Below, in pieces: positions 58,413-64,000 of a DNA stretch of 64,000 bases. Numbering within the stretch: the first letter of the stretch is position 1; each line of letters opens with the position of its first letter. The notes under the pieces were generated by a model, which saw only the letters and a program-made list of their open reading frames with translations, searched no databases and had not been told where the DNA came from. A program made the translations under genes and the position numbers. This DNA comes from a virus: positions 62,001-126,000 of the IMG/VR virus record IMGVR_UViG_3300028558_000018. The stretch is one strand, 5' to 3'.

Positions 58413-58580
58413 TTAGCCCGCGAAAGAAGTGTCAATTTCAAGATTTTCCCCACCGACAATTACCGCGACGACGCCCTTTTTAGTGACGAATTCCTGCGCG
58501 GCATTAATATTATCAAAATACTTGGCCCAAAGCATTTTACCAGTTTTATCGGACCAAATTACTGCATATTTGAAGTTCAT
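58413..58580 (-). CDS. 55-residue protein
   Basis: ATG at 58580, TAA at 58413-58415. Product starts MNFKYAVIWSDKTGKMLWAK, then FDNINAAQEFVTKKG. Three bases separate it from both neighbours. Function unknown. Confidence 0.62.
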   Translation of the reverse strand: MNFKYAVIWSDKTGKMLWAKYFDNINAAQEFVTKKGVVAVIVGGENLEIDTSFAG

Positions 58581-58583
58581 AAA

Positions 58584-58931
58584 TTAAATATTATATTCCG
58601 GTTGTTTGCCCAATTGAATCCGCAAATTCAATCTTTTCTGTAATTCTTTTAAATAATCAAGATATTGGTGAGGCCCATTAACAATATTATATTCGCAATT
58701 TTTATCCAATTTAACGCACTCTAATACTTTAATTAGCGCGGCCTCAAATGAATCTTCGTAACCATTTGTGACATTATCGTTATCACTAGAAGAATCGCAC
58801 AATACGCATTTCCACCACCATTTATTTTCCTGTTGTTCACTTGGCCGAATTGAGCCAAACCACCAGAGAGAACAATATAATTGCACGCCTCCGTCAACTA
58901 ATCGCCATGCGGCTTTTTGAGTTTGTTTCAT
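58584..58931 (-). CDS. Trp/Cys-rich small protein
   Basis: 115 residues with many Trp (LYCSLWWFGSIRPSEQQ, KWWWKCVLCDSS), then an acidic segment and a C-terminal helix (YLKELQKRLNLRIQLGK). Function unknown. Confidence 0.62.
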   Translation of the reverse strand: MKQTQKAAWRLVDGGVQLYCSLWWFGSIRPSEQQENKWWWKCVLCDSSSDNDNVTNGYEDSFEAALIKVLECVKLDKNCEYNIVNGPHQYLDYLKELQKRLNLRIQLGKQPEYNI

Positions 58932-58932
58932 A

Positions 58933-59520
58933 TTAGTCTTTTAGCTTAAAATAATCATTGATAAACCTCACACAAACCGGATGCGGCGGCATATTGCTGT
59001 GAAAATTATCCATGCATTGACCGATAATATAGCGAGCGAAGCAATTTTTGTTCTGATAAAATTCCTTTGGCTGATTTAGCCCATAATTATGCACGAAATC
59101 ATTATCCTCAAACCATTTAAGCAATTTTGCATAATCAATATTTAGCCCAATATGGTCGGCGATTTCAGCAAATTGCTTTAGCCAATGCATGAGAAAGTCT
59201 GTTTCAAAATTCTTAGAGCCATAAATCACCTTCAATAGAAAATCTACTTCTTTTTGCGATTTATTCAACGATTCTTTGCGGTCATTTTCCGCTTTAATTC
59301 CTTCGGGCGAATTTGCGTAATCCTCGCGGGATTTATCTATTTTAACTTTCCACTCTTTATATATTGAATCGTTAGTGGATTGCGGAGTCGCAACCAATTT
59401 AATGCCATTAAAATCACTTTCGACATTGCAATTTTTATTAATCGCCATTTGGCAAATTACATCGCAAACATGGCTAATATGGTTGCCACAATCGGATTTA
59501 TATTGGATAGTTTTCATCAT
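58933..59520 (-). CDS. Hypothetical protein
   Basis: 195 residues, mostly helical. HISHVCDVICQMAINKNCNV near the start, a charged middle (SREDYANSPEGIKAENDRKE) and a C-terminal IIGQCMDNFHSNMPPHPVCV. No domain recognised. A weak TTGATT-type promoter precedes it. Confidence 0.65.
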   Translation of the reverse strand: MMKTIQYKSDCGNHISHVCDVICQMAINKNCNVESDFNGIKLVATPQSTNDSIYKEWKVKIDKSREDYANSPEGIKAENDRKESLNKSQKEVDFLLKVIYGSKNFETDFLMHWLKQFAEIADHIGLNIDYAKLLKWFEDNDFVHNYGLNQPKEFYQNKNCFARYIIGQCMDNFHSNMPPHPVCVRFINDYFKLKD

Positions 59521-59548
59521 TGGGATAATCTATATTAGAATTGTTCTA

Positions 59549-59794
59549 TTAATCAATCAGTTTCGTCAAAACACTCAATGGAATGAATTTGGCAATATGA
59601 ATGACTTCCGCGCCCATTTTGTGATTAATTGCGCCATAATCATCCACATAAGCAGTTTCATCGCCAGTAACCATTTTAATTAACGCTTTATCAGAAGAAT
59701 TCGCGCCGGATTTTTTGCATTTAAGCGCGGCGAGTTTAATACTCTCGCCCTTTCCCCAATAGCCCACCACCATTACGATAAATATATGTTTCAT
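59549..59794 (-). CDS. Small Gly/Lys-rich protein
   Basis: 81 residues from the ATG at 59794 (an upstream TTG is less likely). HIFIVMVVGYWGKGESIKLA and VTGDETAYVDDYGAINHKMG. Function unknown. Confidence 0.6.
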   Translation of the reverse strand: MKHIFIVMVVGYWGKGESIKLAALKCKKSGANSSDKALIKMVTGDETAYVDDYGAINHKMGAEVIHIAKFIPLSVLTKLID

Positions 59795-59805
59795 AGTTGA
59801 TTTAA

Positions 59806-60225
59806 TTAAACTACCACACAATTAGCCTTGCGCTGTTCAAAATATTCGCGAAAACCAATAAGATATTTAGTTTCCGTTAGGCGCAGCCGTGAGCAAATCA
59901 CCGCCAATACGCGATTGAAATATTTAACACTTTCATCAGATTCGTATAAATCGCGCTTATTCATCCCATATTTCCACGCATTATTAGGAGCGCAATCACG
60001 AATAAATTCCGCGACATGAAAATCATAAGTGCCCCGTGCAATAAGGAGTTGAATAACAATTGGCGAAAAATGATCCACCAAACATTCAGAGGTAACATCC
60101 TCCAAATCTAGCCCGCAACGTTCGGCCCAAATTTTGCGCACGCCTTCAATAGTGCTATTTTGGTCTTGTTTAACGTAAAATATTACGGCGTTATCCCATT
60201 TATCTAATTTTGGTAGATTATTCAT
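59806..60225 (-). CDS. Hypothetical protein
   Basis: 139 residues from the ATG at 60225, right after the preceding stop. Contains NAVIFYVKQDQNSTIEGVRK, SECLVDHFSPIVIQLLIARG and VKYFNRVLAVICSRLRLTET. Helical, function unknown. Confidence 0.62.
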   Translation of the reverse strand: MNNLPKLDKWDNAVIFYVKQDQNSTIEGVRKIWAERCGLDLEDVTSECLVDHFSPIVIQLLIARGTYDFHVAEFIRDCAPNNAWKYGMNKRDLYESDESVKYFNRVLAVICSRLRLTETKYLIGFREYFEQRKANCVVV

Positions 60226-60226
60226 A

Positions 60227-60421
60227 TTATTTGGTTTCTTCAAAAATTCTCGCAATTGACCGCGCAAGGCCAATATTAGATTTAGTTCCCCAAGAAGTAT
60301 TATAACGGGTTTGCCCGCCCTCTTGAATTGGATGCAAACTTAGCATTTCAATAATTTGCTCGCCAATTTTCGCATCGCGAATATTAATTGCTTCATAATC
60401 AGTTGAATCAATGATTTCCAT
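60227..60421 (-). CDS. Small protein
   Basis: 64 residues (EAINIRDAKIGEQIIEMLSL, then GGQTRYNTSWGTKSNIGLAR). Resembles short phage proteins with an N-x-G-T-K motif; function unknown. Own promoter 8 bases upstream. Confidence 0.6.
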   Translation of the reverse strand: MEIIDSTDYEAINIRDAKIGEQIIEMLSLHPIQEGGQTRYNTSWGTKSNIGLARSIARIFEETK

Positions 60422-60429
60422 ATAGAAGG

Positions 60430-60457
60430 ACGTTAGCAGATTTTTATCCTAAGTCGA
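60430..60457 (-). promoter_or_regulatory. Promoter for the 60421 gene
   Basis: TCGACT, 16 bases, TAACGT on the minus strand, 8 bases before the ATG. One mismatch in the -35 box; the -10 box is identical to that of the 58169 promoter. Confidence 0.5.
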
Positions 60458-60623
60458 GAAGATTTTGATTAAGATTAATTATTTTATATCCCATTGATTG
60501 ACACCATTTTATTGCGTTTTCTTTTCGGGAAAACTGATTCAAATGGGATTTATCAGCATTATCATAAATATCATAAAAAGGCTTATTATTTTCGTCAATT
60601 GAATATATGATTATTACGTTCAT
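60444..60623 (-). CDS. 59-residue protein
   Basis: ATG at 60623, TAA at 60444-60446. Product MNVIIIYSIDENNKPFYDIY and onward with KENAIKWCQSMGYKI. It starts 3 bases after the previous stop; its end overlaps the next promoter. Function unknown. Confidence 0.6.
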   Translation of the reverse strand: MNVIIIYSIDENNKPFYDIYDNADKSHLNQFSRKENAIKWCQSMGYKIINLNQNLLDLG

Positions 60624-60626
60624 AAA

Positions 60627-60947
60627 TCATTCAATATTATTACTATTTTCATCCTGACACCTAATATCCACTGGATGATACCAATTTCCATCCATATGAT
60701 TAGAGCGAGGTTCATGTTCTCCAAATATTTCGCATTTATACTTCTCATTCCACCAAGGCAATCCGCTCATTTTCACAAAATATTGAGAACACCGTTCACA
60801 AAGAAAAATATCTCCAGCAGGCTTATTTTTAGCTAATTTCCAAAAATCATGACCGCATGAAATCTTGCCGCCTTTTGCTTTATAGCGAACAGCCTCGATA
60901 ATTCTCTTCTTTTGTGCGATAGTTAAATTTTTAGGCTCGTGAATCAT
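60627..60947 (-). CDS. Small Cys/His-rich protein
   Basis: 106 residues. A possible zinc site is formed by SCGHDFWKLAKNKPAGD and LCERCSQYFVKM (C-x-H ... C-x2-C). A second Cys/His-rich part ends the protein (HEPRSNHMDGNWYHPVDIRC). Function unknown. Confidence 0.62.
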   Translation of the reverse strand: MIHEPKNLTIAQKKRIIEAVRYKAKGGKISCGHDFWKLAKNKPAGDIFLCERCSQYFVKMSGLPWWNEKYKCEIFGEHEPRSNHMDGNWYHPVDIRCQDENSNNIE

Positions 60948-60954
60948 GCTGTAA

Positions 60955-61092
60955 TTATTTTACTTCTTTAAAACTAGATAGCCACAAATCAGAATGAATC
61001 TTTTTACATTCGCGGCAAACGTCTGGTTTAAGTGCTTTTACGGTAATATGCCCGCGTTTACATTCCCAGCGTTTGACTATTTGCTTATTCAT
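60955..61092 (-). CDS. 45-residue zinc-ribbon protein
   Basis: ATG at 61092 (overlapping the previous stop as ATGA), TAA at 60955-60957. KRWECKRGHITVKALKPDVC followed by ECKKIH gives a C-x3-H ... C-x2-C ribbon. Function unknown. Confidence 0.62.
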   Translation of the reverse strand: MNKQIVKRWECKRGHITVKALKPDVCRECKKIHSDLWLSSFKEVK

Positions 61093-61304
61093 TTTTTATG
61101 GATATTGCCCAATTTAGCAATTTCCTTCCAAATCGGCCCATTGATCTTAACGGGGCGGGAAATTTGTTTATGGGGCAAAATTTGTTCACAATTAAGCAAT
61201 TCACCACTTGGCCCAAACCAAGCTGAAATTTTACCAGAAAAATCGCCGGTAATTTTGTGAATTACGAAACCGTGATTATAAAAATAGTGCTTTTGAATAG
61301 TCAT
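61089..61304 (-). CDS. Small protein
   Basis: 71 residues (FYNHGFVIHKITGDFSGKIS, then FGPSGELLNCEQILPHKQIS). Beta-rich with a basic end, function unknown. Confidence 0.6.
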   Translation of the reverse strand: MTIQKHYFYNHGFVIHKITGDFSGKISAWFGPSGELLNCEQILPHKQISRPVKINGPIWKEIAKLGNIHKK

Positions 61305-61315
61305 ATTATTAAGAA

Positions 61316-61621
61316 TTAGTCCGCCATCAAATAAGCCTCGCCGCGAATATTCGCTTCTCTACGAAGAATTTCGTTGCGGTTAATTGCCTTAAGGGGTTTC
61401 TCTTCGGTCAATTTACGATAACGCTCGCTAAATTCATCCTCGCGCACAATTGGAATCAAATATTCCACAGCGGCGAAAATTGACCTAAATTTATGGGGAA
61501 TAATTTCATCACTACAAAATCCGCGAATACCTTTACGAATTAGTGTTCCCGTTTGCTCAATATAGGAATAATCATAATTTGAGAGAAGCATCGCAAGTTG
61601 TTTGTGAATCGGTTGTTTCAT
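61316..61621 (-). CDS. Hypothetical protein
   Basis: 101 residues from the ATG at 61621 (the TTG before it is not needed). HKQLAMLLSNYDYSYIEQTG, then RSIFAAVEYLIPIVREDEFS. Helical, function unknown. Confidence 0.6.
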   Translation of the reverse strand: MKQPIHKQLAMLLSNYDYSYIEQTGTLIRKGIRGFCSDEIIPHKFRSIFAAVEYLIPIVREDEFSERYRKLTEEKPLKAINRNEILRREANIRGEAYLMAD

Positions 61622-61629
61622 CAATTAGG

Positions 61630-61657
61630 AGCCTACCACTGTGCCGCTCTAAGTCAA
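61630..61657 (-). promoter_or_regulatory. Promoter for the 61621 gene
   Basis: TTGACT, 16 bases containing GCGGC, TAGGCT on the minus strand, 8 bases before the ATG. Confidence 0.6.
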
Positions 61658-61969
61658 TTACTTTTTAATTTTATTATCAAATCTCAATCCAACAAAATTA
61701 CACACTAAACTAGCCTTGGTTTCAATATATCGCGGCACAAATCCCTTTCCATTGCAATCATGACAATTCCAATAAGAATTATATTTGCTTCCGACTCCAC
61801 TTCCGCCACAAATTGCGCAACGTTGATTATTATGCCAAGGCAGTAAAGTATAGTGCTTCCACTTATAGATTTTCTCCTTAATTTCGCATTTCCAATGGTG
61901 ATACCAATTTGTCCAAGTATTAGGGGTGAATCGCCAATAATTAGATTTAACCCAAATTAGAAATTTCAT
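61658..61969 (-). CDS. Small protein with DnaJ-type zinc-finger repeats
   Basis: 103 residues. CAICGGSGVGSKYNSYWNC followed by HDCNGKGF shows two C-x2-C-x-G-x-G units, as in the cysteine-rich domain of DnaJ, but there is no J domain. The first half is very rich in Trp, Lys and His. Probably a zinc protein; function unknown. Confidence 0.65.
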   Translation of the reverse strand: MKFLIWVKSNYWRFTPNTWTNWYHHWKCEIKEKIYKWKHYTLLPWHNNQRCAICGGSGVGSKYNSYWNCHDCNGKGFVPRYIETKASLVCNFVGLRFDNKIKK

Positions 61970-61971
61970 AA

Positions 61972-62406
61972 TTAAAGAAATACCCTAACAACCCAATGAG
62001 CATCGCTATATTCAATTCGTTTATATTGAATCCCGCAAGTCTCAATACATTCCTTAGCAACTTTCAATCCATCTTGAAATATGTTGCAAACTGAAAATCC
62101 AAAAGTCGTTTCATAAGCGTTAAAATTACATATATTTTTATCCTTCAATGATTTCTGCATTGCCGCGATAATTGCTTTCCGGCGAATTTTCATATCCTCA
62201 TTATTTTTCGCCTTTGATTCGATTTTATTAATTATCCATTCTGCGTCGAATTTCTTTGGGATTTTTGCGTCATTAAGCAATGGCTGCATAGAATTCATAT
62301 CTCTAATGCAAAATCCACTATAATCTTCGCTCACTTGGACTAAAATCGGCACGCCGAGAATTATTGATAGCTCTTTCTCTAAAGAAGTTGAAGGGTTATA
62401 GCTCAT
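61972..62406 (-). CDS. Hypothetical protein
   Basis: 144 residues from the ATG at 62406, directly after the previous stop. Starts upstream would overlap that gene. LEKELSIILGVPILVQVSED, then AEWIINKIESKAKNNEDMKI. The C-terminus reads IEYSDAHWVVRVFL. Function unknown. Confidence 0.62.
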   Translation of the reverse strand: MSYNPSTSLEKELSIILGVPILVQVSEDYSGFCIRDMNSMQPLLNDAKIPKKFDAEWIINKIESKAKNNEDMKIRRKAIIAAMQKSLKDKNICNFNAYETTFGFSVCNIFQDGLKVAKECIETCGIQYKRIEYSDAHWVVRVFL

Positions 62407-62407
62407 T

Positions 62408-62596
62408 TTAAGTCCCGCAAATAAATCGCCCCACATCCTCGTATTTATACATTTGAAGTTTATAACCCTCAATAGAAGGGAATTTAAATTGAAATTCTTT
62501 AAATAGAGCCAATGCTTTCTCGTTCTCTTGCAAACTCCGTTCATGAGTAGCAAATAGGTGAACTCCGTCTTTAGAAACATTAATTTCGTAGTGCAT
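62408..62596 (-). CDS. Small protein
   Basis: 62 residues (HYEINVSKDGVHLFATHERS, then NEKALALFKEFQFKFPSIEG). Strand pair followed by a helix, a frequent pattern of small phage proteins; function unknown. Confidence 0.62.
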   Translation of the reverse strand: MHYEINVSKDGVHLFATHERSLQENEKALALFKEFQFKFPSIEGYKLQMYKYEDVGRFICGT

Positions 62597-62598
62597 AA

Positions 62599-62877
62599 TT
62601 ATTTAATCAAATAAGGCTTAACCTGTTCAAACGAGAATGTAAAACAATCAACGTCCTTTTCATCGCAAAATAGTGTCAATTCATTCTTTCTCACCGCAAT
62701 TTTCTTATTATCGTCGCGCTCAAATGTAAATGTCCATTCTTGATTATCCTCTTCCCAGCTAATCATGATGGAATCACTTGGATTTTCATAGATTTGAATA
62801 ACTTTGTCGTCGGCTTTTACAATTAAATCGGCGCGGTTAATCAACTCAATAAATTTGCTCCAAGTAATAGTTTTCAT
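62599..62877 (-). CDS. Small beta-rich protein
   Basis: 92 residues from the ATG at 62877. WSKFIELINRADLIVKADDK, then WTFTFERDDNKKIAVRKNEL. Function unknown. Confidence 0.62.
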   Translation of the reverse strand: MKTITWSKFIELINRADLIVKADDKVIQIYENPSDSIMISWEEDNQEWTFTFERDDNKKIAVRKNELTLFCDEKDVDCFTFSFEQVKPYLIK

Positions 62878-62884
62878 AGTTAAC

Positions 62885-62912
62885 AAGTTAATAGAACTTT
62901 GCGCTTTGTCAA
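62885..62912 (-). promoter_or_regulatory. Promoter for the 62877 operon
   Basis: TTGACA, 16 bases containing GCGC, TAACTT on the minus strand, 7 bases before the ATG. Confidence 0.63.
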
Positions 62913-62918
62913 ATAGAT

Positions 62919-63116
62919 TTAAACATTTTCTAATTCTTTTTCAATCTCGTGCCAAATTTGTTTTTGAGTTAATCCCTCTATGTTGTTGGGATAATGTTTA
63001 ATTAGCGAATTTTTGATATAAAGCATCCTATCGTAACGACTATGGGGTTTAGAACTTAGCGCAGTTAAGCTAATATGCCATAAATCGCTAATTAAGAGAT
63101 TTAACGGGCGGATCAT
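62919..63116 (-). CDS. Small helical protein
   Basis: 65 residues (RPLNLLISDLWHISLTALSS, then LIKHYPNNIEGLTQKQIWHE). It overlaps the previous gene by 4 bases. Function unknown. Confidence 0.6.
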   Translation of the reverse strand: MIRPLNLLISDLWHISLTALSSKPHSRYDRMLYIKNSLIKHYPNNIEGLTQKQIWHEIEKELENV

Positions 63117-63922
63117 GATTTATTAGGAAACAATTCCTTAGCCTTTTCGTATTTAGCAGAATTCTCTTCTAAATCAATATATTCCATCAAATCCTTATAA
63201 TATCCAGATGGATGATTAGTAATCTTTTGGCCCTTCTTCACGCTACCCCGCGCCGAATCTTTGTTTACTTCGGAAATCTTCTCATTGAAAAATCCCTTTG
63301 TGCGAATGGGAATATTGATGTTGTAAATCTTACATAGTTCTACTAATTCCGCGCCGCTAATTGGCTTATTAAGTTTAATTTGCTCTTTGATGTGATTAAT
63401 GCGGAGAATTTTGGCCTGTTTAAGATTTTCCTGATAGAGCGCATCGGTCTTTTCTTTTTCTAACCGCGCTATTTCGTTAATAGCCAATTGTTTAGCTTTT
63501 AATTTGGCGAGAACTTCATTGAATTCGACTTCGGTGATTGCATCGCCAAAAATAATCTTGAATTTCGTATAGCTTACTAAGTGATGCCGATTTTGGACTA
63601 ACTCGCCCGCGCACATTTTATCCCATAAATCAGTATAATAATTAGATTGTTTTTCCACCACCGATTCTTTGGATGGATATTGAGCAATAAATTTTTCTTT
63701 GAATTTACCTAATTCGCGCGCAATCTCATAAGGTTTATCGTAAATTGAATGCCCGCGCTCGTAAAGATTTCCGTTCGGAAAGGAAATTTCAAGATATAAA
63801 TCTACGCCGGATTTATTATCCACCAAATAAATATTCATTCCGTAAACTTCTCCAGCTATTTGCGCCTGAATATTACGCTCCGTTTCATTGCTAAAAGCGG
63901 GAAAAATTTTAATAAGTGACAT
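63113..63922 (-). CDS. Hypothetical protein with helical core
   Basis: 269 residues. A beta-rich N-terminal part (FSNETERNIQAQIAGEVYGM, then DLYLEISFPNGNLYERG) is followed by long Lys-rich helices (RLEKEKTDALYQENLKQAKI) and a C-terminal VKKGQKITNHPSGYYKDLME. No enzyme motif recognised. Confidence 0.65.
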   Translation of the reverse strand: MSLIKIFPAFSNETERNIQAQIAGEVYGMNIYLVDNKSGVDLYLEISFPNGNLYERGHSIYDKPYEIARELGKFKEKFIAQYPSKESVVEKQSNYYTDLWDKMCAGELVQNRHHLVSYTKFKIIFGDAITEVEFNEVLAKLKAKQLAINEIARLEKEKTDALYQENLKQAKILRINHIKEQIKLNKPISGAELVELCKIYNINIPIRTKGFFNEKISEVNKDSARGSVKKGQKITNHPSGYYKDLMEYIDLEENSAKYEKAKELFPNKS

Positions 63923-63924
63923 AA

Positions 63925-64000
63925 TTATTTCTTTTTAGAATAAGCAATTAGATTCTTTACGGGAATATTTTCTTCATATAATTGACCCCAACAATCCCAA
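63925..64000 (-). CDS. 3' end of a gene cut by the window
   Basis: A leftward frame open at the window edge ends with TAA at 63925-63927; the visible residues are WDCWGQLYEENIPVKNLIAY followed by SKKK. It is 2 bases upstream of the next gene, as usual in this block. Product unknown. Confidence 0.6.
   Translation of the reverse strand, partial: WDCWGQLYEENIPVKNLIAYSKKK

Noticed and set aside
61972-62580. Longer start for the gene ending at 61972
   Set aside because: Upstream starts would cover the gene at 62408-62596, which has good context; the ATG at 62406 follows that gene's stop.
1-64000. CRISPR array or transposon
   Set aside because: No regularly spaced identical repeats and no transposase or terminal inverted repeats were seen on either strand.

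Overview
The window is part of the genome of an AT-rich tailed phage, most likely a long-tailed (siphovirus-type) virus. The evidence is a head-packaging and tail gene order (small-terminase candidate, terminase large subunit, portal, protease-scaffold, decoration protein, major capsid protein, connectors, tail tube, two chaperone-like proteins, a 1954-residue tape measure, tail-tip proteins) with no sheath gene seen. Both ends of the window cut through genes. The host cannot be named. Most genes lack a Shine-Dalgarno sequence (starts typically read AATTATG or TTTATG), and one secreted protein resembles the SHD1 domain common in Verrucomicrobiota and Planctomycetota; these are only hints.

Layout. 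1-39.1 kb is read leftward (minus strand) and holds the late genes: tail tip and tape measure (1-12 kb), chaperones and tail tube (12-15.5 kb), connectors (15.5-18.7 kb), a free-standing LAGLIDADG endonuclease (18.7-19.8 kb), capsid genes (20-25.3 kb), terminase with an HNH endonuclease and an ERCC4-type nuclease (25.4-30.1 kb), a sigma-factor-like protein and a zinc protein (30.4-31.5 kb), membrane proteins that may serve lysis (31.7-33 kb), a tail-fibre cassette that includes a trypsin-like protease and a polyglycine-rich fibre (33-37.9 kb), and a PhoH-like ATPase (38.3-39.1 kb). 39.2-43.2 kb is read rightward: a ClpP-like protease followed by small genes. 43.2-64 kb is again leftward and looks like the accessory or early region: one GC-rich gene, a T4-type lysozyme, a secreted protein, an AAA+/VWA/partner module, a tRNA-Leu, and about 40 small tightly packed genes, nearly all of unknown function. 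Four stretches without genes (43.17-43.67, 44.5-45.4, 46.96-47.38, 47.9-48.7 kb) contain repeats, hairpins and a possible structured RNA.

Control signals. Rho-independent terminators separate blocks at 14.26, 18.2, 19.9, 31.6, 43.6, 45.4, 47.3, 48.6 and 51.3 kb. About 19 near-identical sigma70-like promoters (TTGAC, 16-17 bases, then -10 boxes with A at the second and T at the last position) lie close upstream of ATG codons in the small-gene regions. They often carry a GC-rich patch directly after the -35 box and predict very short or absent leaders. The late region shows few such promoters. It does encode its own sigma-like factor, so a switch from host-type early promoters to phage-directed late transcription is a reasonable but unproven reading.

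Most notable items: the promoter family, the trypsin-like protease sitting between two fibre genes that share an N-terminal anchor, the sigma factor with a cysteine cluster, the AAA+/VWA module, an in-frame TGA in a tightly packed small gene, the GC-rich gene with a hairpin leader, and a possible pseudoknotted RNA at 47.15 kb.
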